From NCBI RefSeq assembly GCF_900497805.2, contig NW_020953950.1:1286884-1350883 (forward strand): a DNA stretch of 64,000 bases, in the 5' to 3' direction. Shown here piece after piece: positions 52,425 to 63,074 of this stretch (its first letter is position 1; the number at the start of each line of letters is the position of its first letter). Position numbers and translations under genes: made by a program. The notes under the pieces were generated by a model. The model did no database searches, was not told the DNA's origin, and saw only the letters and a program-made list of their open reading frames with translations. Source of the stretch: Vombatus ursinus (taxonomy: Eukaryota; Chordata; Mammalia; Diprotodontia; Vombatidae).

Positions 52425-52660
52425 GCCATATCACAAAGACCTGAATTCAAATGCAACTTCAGATCCTGCTTAGTTATGGGCAAGTCACTTAACCTTTGTC
52501 TGCCTCAGTTTCTTCATCAGTAAAATTGGGATAAGAGCACTTACCTCACAGGGATTTGGTGAGGATCAAATCAGATAATAATTGTAAAGCACTTAGCAAA
52601 GTACCTGGCACATGGTAAGCACTATAAAAATGTTTATTATTATTATTATTATTATTATTA
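52425..52660 (+). mobile_element. THER/MIR-type SINE
   Basis: 'aaagacctgaattcaaatgc', 'tgcctcagtttcttcatcag', 'aagtacctggcacatggtaa', then (TTA)n at 52,632-52,660. Confidence 0.9.
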
Positions 52661-53017
52661 TATCCTCAATCCTTGAGTTCCCTCCAATGGTGCAGTGATG
52701 TCAGTTGCAACCCATTGATACTTGCCTATCTTATAGAACTCTCATTCATTCCTCCCATAAATTCACAACAGGCGTCCATCCAAGGGGGCTGAGACCCTTA
52801 TTAGAATGTCTTGACACTGCAAGGTAGATAACCAACAGAACACATGGACAAATTCATCCATGGTCCATTGCATGCATTTTGTGGGTTGACCCACCCGTTA
52901 CATCCTTCTCCGACAGCACCACCTATGCCTCTTCTCCTAAGTTAAATGCTTATATTACAGTGTCTCTCATTATGGCACATTGGTGAATTAACTTTGGTTC
53001 AGGATGACCTTGGACAG
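52661..53017. other. Single-copy sequence
   Basis: No repeat or gene recognised. Confidence 0.45.
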
Positions 53018-53357
53018 TCAACCAATCAATAAGTATTTATTAAGCTCCTACTATGATCAAGGAACTGAGGATCCAAGTACAAAGAATGAATCCCTGCTCT
53101 CAAGAAGCTTACATTCTAATAGGGGAGATAATAAGAACACATATAAATTATATATATGTAATACATATAAAATTAATAAATACAAATATATACAAAATAG
53201 TTAAATGAAAGGCACTTTGGGAGGGAGGGTACTAGCGGCTGGGGGGAACATGCAGAAGATGAGGCTTAAGCTGTGTCTTAAGGACAAACTGAGGCCTCAG
53301 ACCTTAATTTAGAAAGGACAAGGGCACCCACTCCATCCTGGGCCATCGCCAATTGTC
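53018..53357 (-). mobile_element. L2 LINE 3' region
   Basis: 'aagtatttattaagctccta', 'agaagcttacattctaatag', 'gaaaggcactttgggaggga'-like block. An AT-rich run is inside. The L2 seems to continue at 53,516-53,625 beyond the next element. Confidence 0.85.
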
Positions 53358-53515
53358 TTGACATGTCTTACCACTGGACTTCAATGATTCTGGAGGAGAG
53401 AGTGAAGCTGATGACTGCTCAGTTCTGCCTCACTTAAATCCAATTCACTCACAAGTCAAGACATCACCCTGGTGATATAATTGGTCTTCTTGGAGAATGA
53501 AGGATGAACAGGGAC
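53358..53515 (-). mobile_element. RTE-like retroposon fragment
   Basis: Reverse copy of the family at 21,421: 'cttaaatccaattcactcac' and 'tcttggagaatgaaggatga'. It interrupts an L2. Confidence 0.75.
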
Positions 53516-53790
53516 GATAAAGACTCTACTGAGGCAGAGGAAAGGAAGGAATGCATTCTAGAGCTGTGATATAGCCAGGGCCTGAAGATGGGAGATGGCA
53601 TGTCATATATGAGAGAGAGAGGGAAGGCCAGCTTGGCAAGTCACTGACTCTGATGTTGTATCTCTGATGCAGACTGTAAGCTCCTTGAGGGCAAGGACTA
53701 CTTTTTCATCTTTCTATCCCTACCTTCCAGCATAATGCCTGGCCAGCCATCTAGCAAATACTTAAGAAAAGCTTATTGAATTGAATTCTG
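53516..53790. mobile_element. L2 pieces in both orientations
   Basis: Minus L2 continuation to about 53,625 ('aaggaatgcattctagagct'), plus L2 3' end at 53,668-53,785 ('actgtaagctccttgagggc'). Confidence 0.75.
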
Positions 53791-54441
53791 GAATTCCAAC
53801 ACTACCTGCAGCTACAGGGTTTTCCAGATAAAAGCATTTTGTAGAGTCCAAAGTGCCCCAAAAGAGAGATGATCAATATAATAATAATAATATTCACTTG
53901 AGTGAAAGATGCTGTAAGTAACTGCTATAGCTCAATAAGAGAATGGACAGAGAGAGCTCACACCCAACTCTTCCTTCCTAACTCATTTATTGCACAGCTA
54001 AGTGCCTAGAGATTTTGAATCCCATAATCTGCTTGAAGTCTCCCCAATAACACACCCTGAAAGCACATTGCTCCTTCTAATGGAAAGCCTCATGCATCTT
54101 CACACAGTCCATGGAGGTAAGAATTTCACATTACACAAAAAGGCCACATGATGCTGTGATCCCAGTTCCCTGGAACTCCCATGAAATCACTATTTATCAA
54201 GTAAAATTGCTTTTTTTTGCCTGAAATTCAAGGATGTGTCTACGTCTGAGGATACTTGTTAAGTATATTATTGACAACAGGGCATGGCCCAAGAGACAGA
54301 AAAATATGCTGGCCAACTGGAGGGGAGAGTTGAGCTTTTCTTATCACCTGGCTAAAGGCTTGCCATCTTGGTGCTGACATATCAATGGGACTTGTGGAGT
54401 TGGAAGTAGGAATTCTGGCTTTGGAGAAAACTCATTGAAGT

Positions 54442-54442
<1 letters not shown>
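53791..54442. other. Single-copy sequence
   Basis: No repeat or gene recognised over 0.65 kb. Confidence 0.45.
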
Positions 54443-54489
<47 letters not shown>

Positions 54490-54499
54490 NNNNNNNNNN

Positions 54500-54546
<47 letters not shown>
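54443..54546. repeat. (GT)n microsatellite with a 10-base gap
   Basis: Pure GT on both sides of ten N (54,490-54,499). The true length is uncertain. Confidence 0.98.
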
Positions 54547-54547
<1 letters not shown>

Positions 54548-54659
54548 CTATTATGGTTCCCAGGTTACTGAGCTTCCTGGGAGCTGCACTTTTCTTTCTA
54601 GGAAGAATGAAGTCCAAAGAGGCTCACTGCCTTTACAGAGAAGAGGGGATCCTGAAGAA

Positions 54660-55145
54660 GGCAGAAGTGGAAAGAACACTGGTTCTGGAGTCAGAGGACT
54701 TGGGTTCAGATTCTACCTATAATGACTACTGGTGGTTGCCCTTTGTTTTCGAAGAGGACCAGAATGACATTGCTATGTTGGAGTCAAGGTACAGTGCGTC
54801 CACCTGTAGCAGATCAGACCAACGTGAGTTTGGAAGGCTCTGCCACAGGTTGGGCACAAATAGTCCATATAAACTTTTTAAGTGGAAATTGGCTCATCTC
54901 ATGTTTCTTTTGAGGTACTGCAATCCTGCTTTGCTCATAGAGCACAGCCCCTTCTCTGATGCTGGGCGGTCCTGTGCCACTGTCTCTCATGTCTCATAAT
55001 CAATAAAAAGTTCTGCAAAGAGATGGTTGCTACTGTTGTTAACTCTGGGCAAGTCACTCAAACTTCCTGGGCCTCAGCTTCCTTATCTGTAAAATACGAG
55101 GATTGGACTTAAAGGCCTCCATGATGCTTTCCAGTACTATGATTC
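54660..55145 (+). mobile_element. MIR SINE split by an RTE-like fragment
   Basis: MIR left part to about 54,724 ('gttctggagtcagaggactt'), right part from about 55,035 ('gggcaagtcactcaaacttc', 'gcttccttatctgtaaaata'). Confidence 0.85.
54725..55034 (+). mobile_element. RTE-like retroposon fragment, longest copy
   Basis: 'tggttgccctttgttttcga', 'ggcacaaatagtccatataa', 'tactgcaatcctgctttgct', ending near 'tggttgctactgttgtt'. An open frame of 184 codons running in from the GT tract is a by-product. Confidence 0.8.
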
Positions 55146-55689
55146 TAAGGGCTCGCTCTACACATCTAGAAATTAGCCCAAGCAACCACATCCCTACTCA
55201 CTGCCTGGGGGTTGTGCTGCCCTATTGCCTGGAACCCTAAGTGGTGGTAAAGACCAGTATCTGACCAGAACACTCTATCCTGACTTGCTCCTGACCCCAG
55301 AACTGATCTACTGGGGACCTGAAGTCTCCTTCCTCTCTCTTCTTCATACTATTTTGGGGGTACAAGTTACCTTTCCCAGGACATAGACCCCTGGGGACAA
55401 AGTCCCATTGCCCCACCCTTGTTATAATTCTAGGTAGCTGTCAGTTCTATGATTTCCTTCTTTCTCAACCCTCTCCCTTTTCAATCAGATGCTGCAAATC
55501 ACACCCTGGGTTTTCCTTCATCACCTGCCGCTCAGTGTCACTGATTGAAAGAATAATTGACTCAGGCATTTTCATGGAGTAATCTCTTCTTGGCATCAAA
55601 AAAATGAGTCTTTGCTGTGCTTTCTATTTAAGAAAAACTGAATATGCTCCGTGAACTTATCTCCTTGTGTGCACCTGGAGACCAACACG
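55146..55689. other. Single-copy sequence
   Basis: No repeat or gene recognised. Confidence 0.45.
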
Positions 55690-55933
55690 CATCCATACCA
55701 GGAGTGCCAGCAGCTGAGTGAACACGCCACAGCTCCAAATGGGCCAGAGGGATGAGCAGATCCTGATTAGACAGAAGGAGCTGAAATGTTTGGCCACCAA
55801 TTATGAATGTGGCGAGATTTCCTTTGCCTTGAAGAAGCCCAACAATCCCATCATTTTCAATTGCTATTATTTTAAAAAGGCAGCAATTGACCTCTATGAG
55901 AAATACACTCTAGGCTGGAGTCAGCAATCATGA
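55690..55933 (+). CDS. Unrecognised coding-like patch (possible exon or gene remnant)
   Basis: A 71-codon plus-strand frame (55,718-55,933) encodes a peptide with balanced composition, including RDEQILIRQKEL, NYECGEISFALKKPNNPI and KKAAIDLYEKYT. The preceding bases (55,676-55,740) read in another frame as ETNTHPYQECQQLSEHATA, which also looks protein-like. This could be a decayed gene copy with a frame change, or chance. I do not recognise a family, and see no convincing splice acceptor. The following 'cctcttccagcctc' resembles an acceptor but lies after the stop. Confidence 0.2.
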
Positions 55934-56440
55934 TATCTTTCCTCTTCCAGCCTCAATTAGGGCTCAGAGGGAATTGGTAATCCTTACCCAGCCAATAGAA
56001 ATAAAACCCAGTTCAGAAGATTTCTGCGGGGGAGGCTCTGGCTGGCCAAATCTAAATTGAGCAGGCATCAGTTTCTGAAGGAAGAAAAGTTTCTAGTTGA
56101 CAAGGAGGGTAGTTATAACTAAGGGGCAGGAGATGAGGAGCCAGAGCTCCAAACAGTCATTTTGGGGCCTGGGGTGGACACAAGTAAATGTGACTTTGGA
56201 TCAGTTAAGGGTGCAAGTCACCAGTCACTCACTCACTGGGGGAAAGACCCAGGACACCTCACGGGGCCAACAGAAACCATGGACAACTAATAACATGGGG
56301 GCAGGCCTTCAGGATTTACTAATTATAAAGTCTTTCTAAAAATCATTATTTAAAATTTTTATACTCTCTACATCCTAGTACCCCAGGGGGCAACCCCCCC
56401 AGTTACCCAATCCTAGATTATTGGTGAGCATGTAGTTGGA
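55934..56440. other. Single-copy sequence
   Basis: No repeat or gene recognised. Confidence 0.45.
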
Positions 56441-56612
56441 CCAAGGGCTTAAAACTTTAATCACAGACCCCCTTGGCAGTCGGATGGAGCCTGTTTTTAA
56501 ATGCATAAAATAAAACAGAAAATTACAAAGAACACTAATTATATTGAAATACAGATATCAAAATTAAAAAAAAATGTCTAGTTCACAGACTCTAAGTTAA
56601 GAACCACAGGGC
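56441..56612. mobile_element. Non-autonomous hAT element
   Basis: Reverse orientation relative to 32,504: 'cccccttggcagtcggatgg', 'tttttaaatgcataaaataa', 'ttaagaaccacaggg'. Flanks 'tagttgga' and 'tatatgga' may be a decayed 8-bp duplication. Confidence 0.85.
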
Positions 56613-57400
56613 TATATGGACGAAGTTAATTGATGGGATGGATGCTGGCCAAGGCCAAAGGCAGGGAAAAAGAACCCCTTGGCTCTGCCTCCTAAAACAC
56701 AATTTTCCAAGGTGAATAGAGCTGTGGGGATCTCCAAATAGAATTAAAAGAGATTCATGGAATCAGATTTAGAACTGGAGGGGACTTTCGAGGCCATCTT
56801 GTCTAACTTTGGAGCCCATCTGGTCAAGCTTCCCTCATTCAAGATGAGGAATTTGAAGCCCAGAGAGATTTTCACAAGGTCATACAAGGTAGCGTGTGAC
56901 AGAAACTGGATTTGAACCCACACCCCTGGACTTCAAATCTGAGGCATGCAGTTGACAGAAAGGAGTGAAAGCGGAGAATGGATGCAGAGTTGAAAGGAAA
57001 AATAAGATTTGCAGGATTTCAAACTAGAAGGAGCCTCAGAGCTTTCAGTTTTACCCCTTCATTTCATAGAGGAGGAAGCCATTGCCTTAAGAGAGGAAAT
57101 GATCTGTCCAAGGTAACAGGCAGAATTCGGCTTGTGCTGAAATCCAGCCTTGGACGTTAATTTACTGGTTGTGTGATTCTGAGCACATCACTTTACCTCT
57201 GGGGGCTTCTGCCTCCTCATCTGTAAAATTGAGGGTTGGAATTGATGCTCCCTATCTCCCCCTTCAGCCCCGAATCTATCATCCTATGAAATCTCATCTG
57301 TCACTTATCACTTGGTCTCAGTTTCAGACTAAATAGTTTCTCAGGTTTATTCTAACTCCAAATCTATGAGCCTAATACTAGATCCCCCCACCCCACCCCA
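56613..57400. mobile_element. MIR/MIR3 relics
   Basis: Minus MIR3 at about 56,758-56,945 ('gcccagagagattttcacaa'), minus MIR3 at about 57,015-57,125, plus MIR3 at 57,140-57,300 ('gttgtgtgattctgagcaca') and a MIR3 tail at about 57,320-57,375. 56,613-56,755 is unassigned. Confidence 0.72.
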
Positions 57401-57654
57401 GGGGCTGCTAGGGGGCACCATAGTGCACAGAGAGCTGGGCCTGGAATCAGGAAGCCTCATCTTCCTGAATTCAAATCCAGACTCAGACACTTACTAGCTG
57501 TGTAACCTTGGGCAAGTCACTTAACACTGATTGCCTCAGTTTCCTCCTCTGTAAAATGACCTGGAGAAGGAAATGGCAAACCTCTCCAGTATCTTTGCCA
57601 AGAAAACCCTAAATGGGGTCACAAAACATCAGATATAACTGAACAACAACAATA
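57401..57654 (+). mobile_element. MAR1-type tRNA-RTE SINE, full length
   Basis: 'gctagggggcaccatagtgc', 'gggcaagtcacttaacactg', 'agatataactgaacaacaac'. Confidence 0.95.
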
Positions 57655-58158
57655 ATACTTGACCTAGAAATTGACTTTAGGTCCTTTGACTTCAAATTCA
57701 CTGTTTATTCTACTCACTCGTGCTCTCTTTTGCATAGACCTACAGGTGTCTAAAATGACCAAACCTGTTAAAAAACGAAGATTTTTGAAGATACATGACT
57801 TTGTATTTTGGTCCATAAAGAATTAAATTGACTCCTATGGAAAATGATGAAAGTCCATTGGTTTTAGAAAATGAAGTGCTGCAGCAATCTGTTGAACTTA
57901 TATGGACCAATGAACCTCAATTTCCCCATCCATAAAACTGGAACATTACTGACTGATCTTCCTCATAGAACTCTATGAGGAATGGCCATGAGCAATGCCA
58001 CTGAGGAAATGATATATACAGAGTAGGCCAGGCTTATAAGGAAGGTTGGGTGAGGTGGTATGAGTTGTGGGAAATGGCCTCTTGCCCCCAAATTCCACAA
58101 ATCTGCTGTGGTCCCCAAAACTCCACTCATTAAAGTTCCCACTCTGGTCATCCTCTCT
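57655..58158. other. Single-copy sequence
   Basis: No repeat or gene recognised except a MIR trace near 57,905-57,960. Confidence 0.45.
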
Positions 58159-58531
58159 TCTCCTCTAGACTCTGATAATAGTCTCCTCAGTGAACTTGCC
58201 GAGCAGACATTCCAATCATGGTGCCCTGCTTGAAGATCTCCATTGGCCTCCTAATGTCTGCCACGTAACTCCTGAGCCCAGCATCCAAAGCCTACCACAG
58301 CCCGACTTGGGTCTGCCTCTCCAGCCTCATCTCAGCCTCCTCTTCTTCATGTATGCTAGACCTGAGCCAAACTTGGTCTCTTCTGTGTCCTTCATTCTCG
58401 TCCCACCCTTCCCCATCCTTACGCCTTTCTCCTATCCCCAGAATGGATTCCTTCTCCCCACTCTCTCCATCTCCATCTACTAAAGTCCCAACAATTGCTC
58501 TTTCTTCAAGGCCCAATTTCCTTTGAGGTAT

Positions 58532-58533
<2 letters not shown>

Positions 58534-58573
<40 letters not shown>
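58534..58573. repeat. (CA)n microsatellite
   Basis: Twenty uninterrupted CA dinucleotides inside the L2. Confidence 0.98.
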
Positions 58574-58574
<1 letters not shown>

Positions 58575-58915
58575 CTATTTGAGGAAAGAGAAAAGTCTTA
58601 TAGGAAGTTATCCCCAATCTTCCCATCCCTTGTTCCAGGTGAAATTAATTTCTCCTTCCTCAGATTTCCCACATCACCCTTCCTTGTATTTACCTTCATC
58701 TTCCTTATATTAAAGCCAAGTGTGCATCTCCTCACAAGACTGTAAGCTCTCTGAGGGTAGTTTTTGTGTCTCCTTTTTCTTTGTATCTTCAGATAAAACA
58801 AAAGCTCCTAATAAGGCAGGGACTGTTTGACTTTTGCCTTTGTATTCTTAACATGTAGCACAATGGCTGGCACATAGTAGGTGCATAATAAATTCATGTC
58901 CCTTGGCTAATAATA

Positions 58916-59175
58916 ATTGTTGTTGCTCAGTCATTTCAGTTGTGTCCGACTCTCTGTGACCCATTTGGAGTTTTCTTGGCAAAGATACTGGAGTGATTTG
59001 TCATTTCTTTCGCCAGCTCATTTTACAGATGAGGAAACTGAGGCAAACAGGATTAAATGACTTTCTCAGGGTCATGCACAGCTAGTAAGCGTCTTAGGCC
59101 AGATATGAACTCCTAAAGATGAGTCTGCCTGACTCCAGGCCCAGTGCTCTATTCACTATGCCACTTAGCAGCCCT
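58916..59175 (-). mobile_element. MAR1-type tRNA-RTE SINE, full length
   Basis: 'ttgttgttgctcagtcattt', 'gagttttcttggcaaagata', 'cccagtgctctattcactat'. Confidence 0.95.
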
Positions 59176-59289
59176 AGACTTGTTCAAAGAAAATGTTTTC
59201 ATAAATGTTTATTGAATTGAATTGAATTAAGGCACAATCACCAACATGCCCCAGTCAAATTACAATTGTTTTTCTTGGTTGAGGTGACT

Positions 59290-59690
59290 TATACTTAGCT
59301 ATTAATATATGAACTTTGGGTATTGGTGCAATGGAAAGATCAGGGGCTTTGGAATCATACAGCTGGGCTTTTCCTGCCTGCTGCCTGTGTAAACTTAGCC
59401 AAGTACTCCTCATCACTGGCTCTCAGTTTCATCTTTTGTGAAATGAAGACATTAGATCAGATGACTTCTAGGGTCCTTTTCAATAACAACAACAGCTAAG
59501 ATTTATACAGTTCTTAAAGGTTTGCAAGTCACTTTACATGTAATATATAATATCTTATGAGGTAGGTTTATTATCCCATTTTACAGACGAAGAAAATAGG
59601 GTAGGAGAGGTCACATCACTAGAGTCTGATGAAGGATTCAAACGCAAGACTCCAAGTCAACACTGGCTACCACCCAGTTGTCTCATTCAG
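59290..59690. mobile_element. MIR3 (plus) and THER-type SINE (minus)
   Basis: MIR3 at about 59,320-59,480 ('ggaatcatacagctgggctt'); reverse THER at 59,483-59,690 ('agctaagatttatacagttc', 'cattttacagacgaagaaaa'). Confidence 0.82.
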
Positions 59691-60499
59691 TTTGAAATCT
59701 GTCATCCCATGAACTTGGATTAGTTCCTGAAGGGAGAATAGGAGTCTGAAGGAATGGAGCCGGGATGGGTCAGTTCGGATGAAGGGAGGGAGCTGGGGTG
59801 GCCATGGGAGGGACTGTGCCAAACTGTGATAGCATTAGATCCTGGCTCTGTGCCCATGGTCACAGTAATTGGCAGAACTGGGATTCATTTGACACCCCTG
59901 AGGGTGGGGTGGGGAGACAGTCTCGGGACAGAAGCAGTGACCTGGTTACAGGGAGGAGAGGAAAGAGGCATGGTAGACAGACTTTGCAATTCCCTCCTGG
60001 CTCTGTGACTATGGAAGCATCTCTGGAGACCTGCTCTGCTATCAGGTTGTTGTCAGCATTCACATAGATGCTGAGGCTGAGAAGTCCCCTGAAACCCCAG
60101 GGCTGCAAGTCACCTATCAGGCCTGCCTGGGTTGCATCCACAACATCTTAGAGAGCCTTTCTTTAATTTACAGGCAGCCAAAACCCCGCTGTCCCGTCCC
60201 ATTTGGGCCATTTTTACAGCAGTATTTCTCTTAGTGGTCACATGGCAAGATCCTCGTAGACACCAATGACGGCAGGTGGGAGGAACGCAATGTGATTCCA
60301 AGTGTGATAAAGAACAATCGCCCAATGTGATGGGCATTTTAAAGAAGCAAATGCCATATTCTTCTGTGCAGAGATTCCGCTTCTATCGACAAACTGCTTC
60401 ATCGCTGGTTTCCTCCAAATGGTGTGAAAGGTAATACAGGAAGTGGTAATGCGGCCTGCTCTCCTCTATAGGGTAGCCCAGCTGAAGGCAGCTGAATTG
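59691..60499. other. Single-copy block, possible conserved non-coding sequence
   Basis: No clear repeat except a MIR trace near 59,830-59,890. 60,150-60,470 is even in composition, with motifs such as 'gcaatgtgattccaagtgtg' and 'tgccatattcttctgtgcag'. Confidence 0.45.
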
Positions 60500-60720
60500 A
60501 TAAGGATAGTAATAACAGTAGAGATTTCTATCTCACTTTAAAGTTGGCAAAGCTCTCTATAAACATCTCATTTGAGCCTCCTGATAGCCCGGTGAGGTAG
60601 ATAATATTGGTATTATGATCATCATTTTATAGAAGCTCAAAGATTATTTGCCCAGAGTCACGTAGTTAGTGTAAGCGGTAGGATTTGAACCTGGGTCTTT
60701 CCTAATTTTAAGTCCATCTT
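60500..60720 (-). mobile_element. THER/MIR-type SINE
   Basis: 'gatttctatctcactttaaa', 'tcatttgagcctcctgatag', 'aggatttgaacctgggtctt'. Confidence 0.88.
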
Positions 60721-60891
60721 TCTTCCCCCTGTTGGTTTTATGAAAAATGATTCATTTGGTGAAACGTGATTTTAAGTGAGATGTTCCAACTGTATGACCA
60801 CCTTATACTTCTTGGGAGTATTGAATCAGCCTATAGCATCATCTCTCTAGGAATGGGCAGAGTGGGAACCCAGTGAAGTTTCTTTTACTTT

Positions 60892-61030
60892 CTTATTTTT
60901 TTGGAGGCAACTGGGGGTTAAGTGACTTGCCCAGGGTCGCACAGTTAGTAAGCATCTGAGGTTGGATTTGAACTCAGATCCTCCTGATTCCAGAGCTAGA
61001 GCTCTATCCACTGTATCCACTGCCCCTAAA
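60892..61030 (-). mobile_element. Young CORE-SINE
   Basis: 'ggaggcaactgggggttaag', 'gaactcagatcctcctgatt', with the head shortened and 'atccactgt' duplicated near the end. Perfect 13-bp duplication 'tttcttttacttt' (60,879-60,891 and 61,031-61,043). Confidence 0.95.
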
Positions 61031-61234
61031 TTTCTTTTACTTTGAGAGAAGGATGAGTAGGGGATTTGCCAAACCCTCCCCGAAGGTGGGGCCTTCTTCG
61101 TCACTCCCTTCTCACTCCTGGAATGGAAGCCTGACTTTGTGCCCAGACCACAGGGTACATCATCAAACCACACATTTTACCGCTAAAGACAAAATATTTC
61201 AGGTTATTCTGTATTTACATATATGGGATTCTCT
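61031..61234. other. Single-copy sequence
   Basis: No repeat or gene recognised. Confidence 0.45.
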
Positions 61235-61965
61235 CCATTTTAACGAGCATAATGAAAGTCATCATTTACCCAGCATTTTGAGGATAACAAAGCACTTTCA
61301 ATGTTACTTCCTTTCATCCTCACAACAACCTTGTAAGGTAGATGATCTTATCCCCCCATTTTATAGATTGGGACACTGAGACTCAGAGAGGTTAATTGGG
61401 TTGCCCATAGCCACACAGTGAGGAAGAATTCTCACTCAGATCTTCCCTACTCTGCGTCCAGTGTTCTATCCCAACACTCAAGGCTTCCCCATGTTCAGGG
61501 AAAAGACTCTATGTATTCTCTGACACAGAGAGTGAGAATGCATTTCCTCTCCATCGAGAAAAAGAGCTGGGTCAGATGAGCTGATCTCCAAGGTCTCTCC
61601 CAGCTCTAAATCTTATGATCCTATTTGTTTCTGACTTAAAGTACTTGGGAAGACTGCCCACTTTTCCCTTCAAAGCCTTTCCTGTTTCAGCCTCTCAATT
61701 CTGATTAAATCAGGGAAAAAATATCCGTTAAGCTAAGATGCCTTTAACATTTCCCTAATACCCTGTAGGTCCTCATTATTTGTAAGTGATCAGGAATTTA
61801 GAGGTGGGAGGGTGGCCCAACTCCTTCATTTTGCAAATGAGGAAACTGAGGTCTAGAGAGGTTAGTGAGTTATCAGAAGTCACCTAAAAAGTAAGGAGGT
61901 GAAATTTGAACTTGGGTCCTATGGTTCGAAGCTGAGCACACTTTCCACTGTACTTAGAGCAGCTG
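61235..61965. mobile_element. THER, MIR3 and MIR relics
   Basis: Reverse THER at 61,240-61,480 ('acaaagcactttcaatgtta', 'actgagactcagagaggtta'), plus MIR3 tail at 61,560-61,625 ('aaggtctctcccagctctaa'), reverse MIR at 61,790-61,955 ('aatgaggaaactgaggtcta'). 61,630-61,790 is unassigned. Confidence 0.8.
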
Positions 61966-62060
61966 CAGGGGTGGGGAACCTGCAGTCTCAAGGTCACATG
62001 TGGCCCTCTAGGTCCTCAAGTGTGGCTAGGCCTTACCTTGTTTGAGCAAAGTCTAGAAGG
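61966..62060. mobile_element. hAT element fragment
   Basis: 'caggggtggggaacctgcag', 'cacatgtggccctctaggtc' and 'cctcaagtgtggct' match the left half of the element at 26,401. The right terminus is not seen. Confidence 0.78.
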
Positions 62061-62470
62061 CCAGTGTCACTGGACATAGGGTACATGGAGGGGAAGGGTA
62101 GGAAGGCGCTAGGTTGGGAAGGGCTTTAAAAGTTAAGCAGAGGAAGTAAATAACAAAGGGTGGATGTGATTCCAGGTCTTCCAACTCCAACCCTATTGGG
62201 CATTCCATGGTAGCACACAGCACAGGCCCCCTAAGCTGGGGTCCCTCAAGGAGTTGTATTGACTCTAATGGGTCCAACTAGATACAATTTAGTACAATGA
62301 AGGCCACTTCCAAGAGACTTAACTTTCTCTTGGGGACTATTGAGACATTCATCTCTTCCTGCTTTCGTACAACACAAACCCAGCCTTCAGGGAAAGCACA
62401 GAGAGAAGAGAAGAGAGAACACTTAATAAGCACTTGGTGGACTCAAGTGAATTGAATTGAGACACTATGG
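62061..62470. other. Mostly single-copy sequence
   Basis: No gene recognised. Confidence 0.45.
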
Positions 62471-62789
62471 TTCATATGGAAAGGATCTGGGGGTTTAAGC
62501 AGCTGACAGTGAAAAATGAGTCAATTGTGTAACATGGCAACCCAAAGAGCTAATGGAGTCTTGGGTTCCATTAAAAGAAGCAGTGGCCAGATCCAGAGAG
62601 GGGGTGCTCCTGCTGCCTTCTGCCGTGGTCATCTGGAGGACTGTGCATCATTTTGGTGGGAGGTGGTGGTCACATTTTAGAAAGGACATTGACAAACTGA
62701 AGTTCGTACAAAACACTTTGACCAAGTTGGTGAATTGGAGGCATTTGGGGATTTGTTTTTTATCCTGGAAAAGGGAAGGGATGTGAATG

Positions 62790-62833
<44 letters not shown>

Positions 62834-63030
62834 CTGGATTTCTTCTGCTTGTGGAAGTTGCAAAGAGGCAAATTTTGGCTTAATGGGAAGGAAAATTTCC
62901 TGACCACTAAGAGCTTTCCCAATGTGGATTAGGCTGCCTTATGAGGCAATGGATGCCTCCCTCCCTGGAGCTTCTAAGCAGAGTCTGACTTTCCCAGTAG
63001 GTTGTAGAGGGGATCTGTTTTGAGTAGAGG
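62471..63030 (+). mobile_element. L3/CR1 LINE: end of ORF2 and 3' UTR
   Basis: A frame in 62,553-62,786 ends with HFRKDIDKLKFVQNTLTKLV, matching the conserved C-terminal segment of CR1/L3 reverse transcriptase proteins (WAP/HFRKDIDKLERVQRRATR). The upstream 'ggaaaggatctgggggttta' and downstream 'ttgtggaagttgcaaagagg', 'aaaatttcctgaccactaag' and 'taggttgtagaggggatctg' follow the L3 order. A GT tract is inserted. It is a dead, ancient copy. Confidence 0.9.
62793..62828. repeat. (GT)n microsatellite
   Basis: Eighteen GT dinucleotides inside the L3 remnant. Confidence 0.98.
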
Positions 63031-63074
63031 GGCAACTTTGCAGTCAGTTGATCAAAAGCATTGATCAAACACCT

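Larger units (their letters stand above)
58159..59230 (+). mobile_element. L2 LINE 3' region interrupted by a CA tract and a MAR1
   Basis: 'tagtctcctcagtgaacttg', 'ctccattggcctcctaatgt', 'gactgtaagctctctgaggg', 'atggctggcacatagtaggt'; resumes after the MAR1 with 'ttcataaatgtttattgaat' (59,196). About 800 bases of L2. Confidence 0.88.

Noticed and set aside
54445-54999. 184-codon frame starting in CVCVCV
   Set aside because: It begins in a GT microsatellite with a gap and continues through a MIR and an RTE-like fragment.
55934-55970. Splice acceptor 'cctcttccag' marking an exon downstream of the coding-like patch
   Set aside because: No open frame or donor site follows it.
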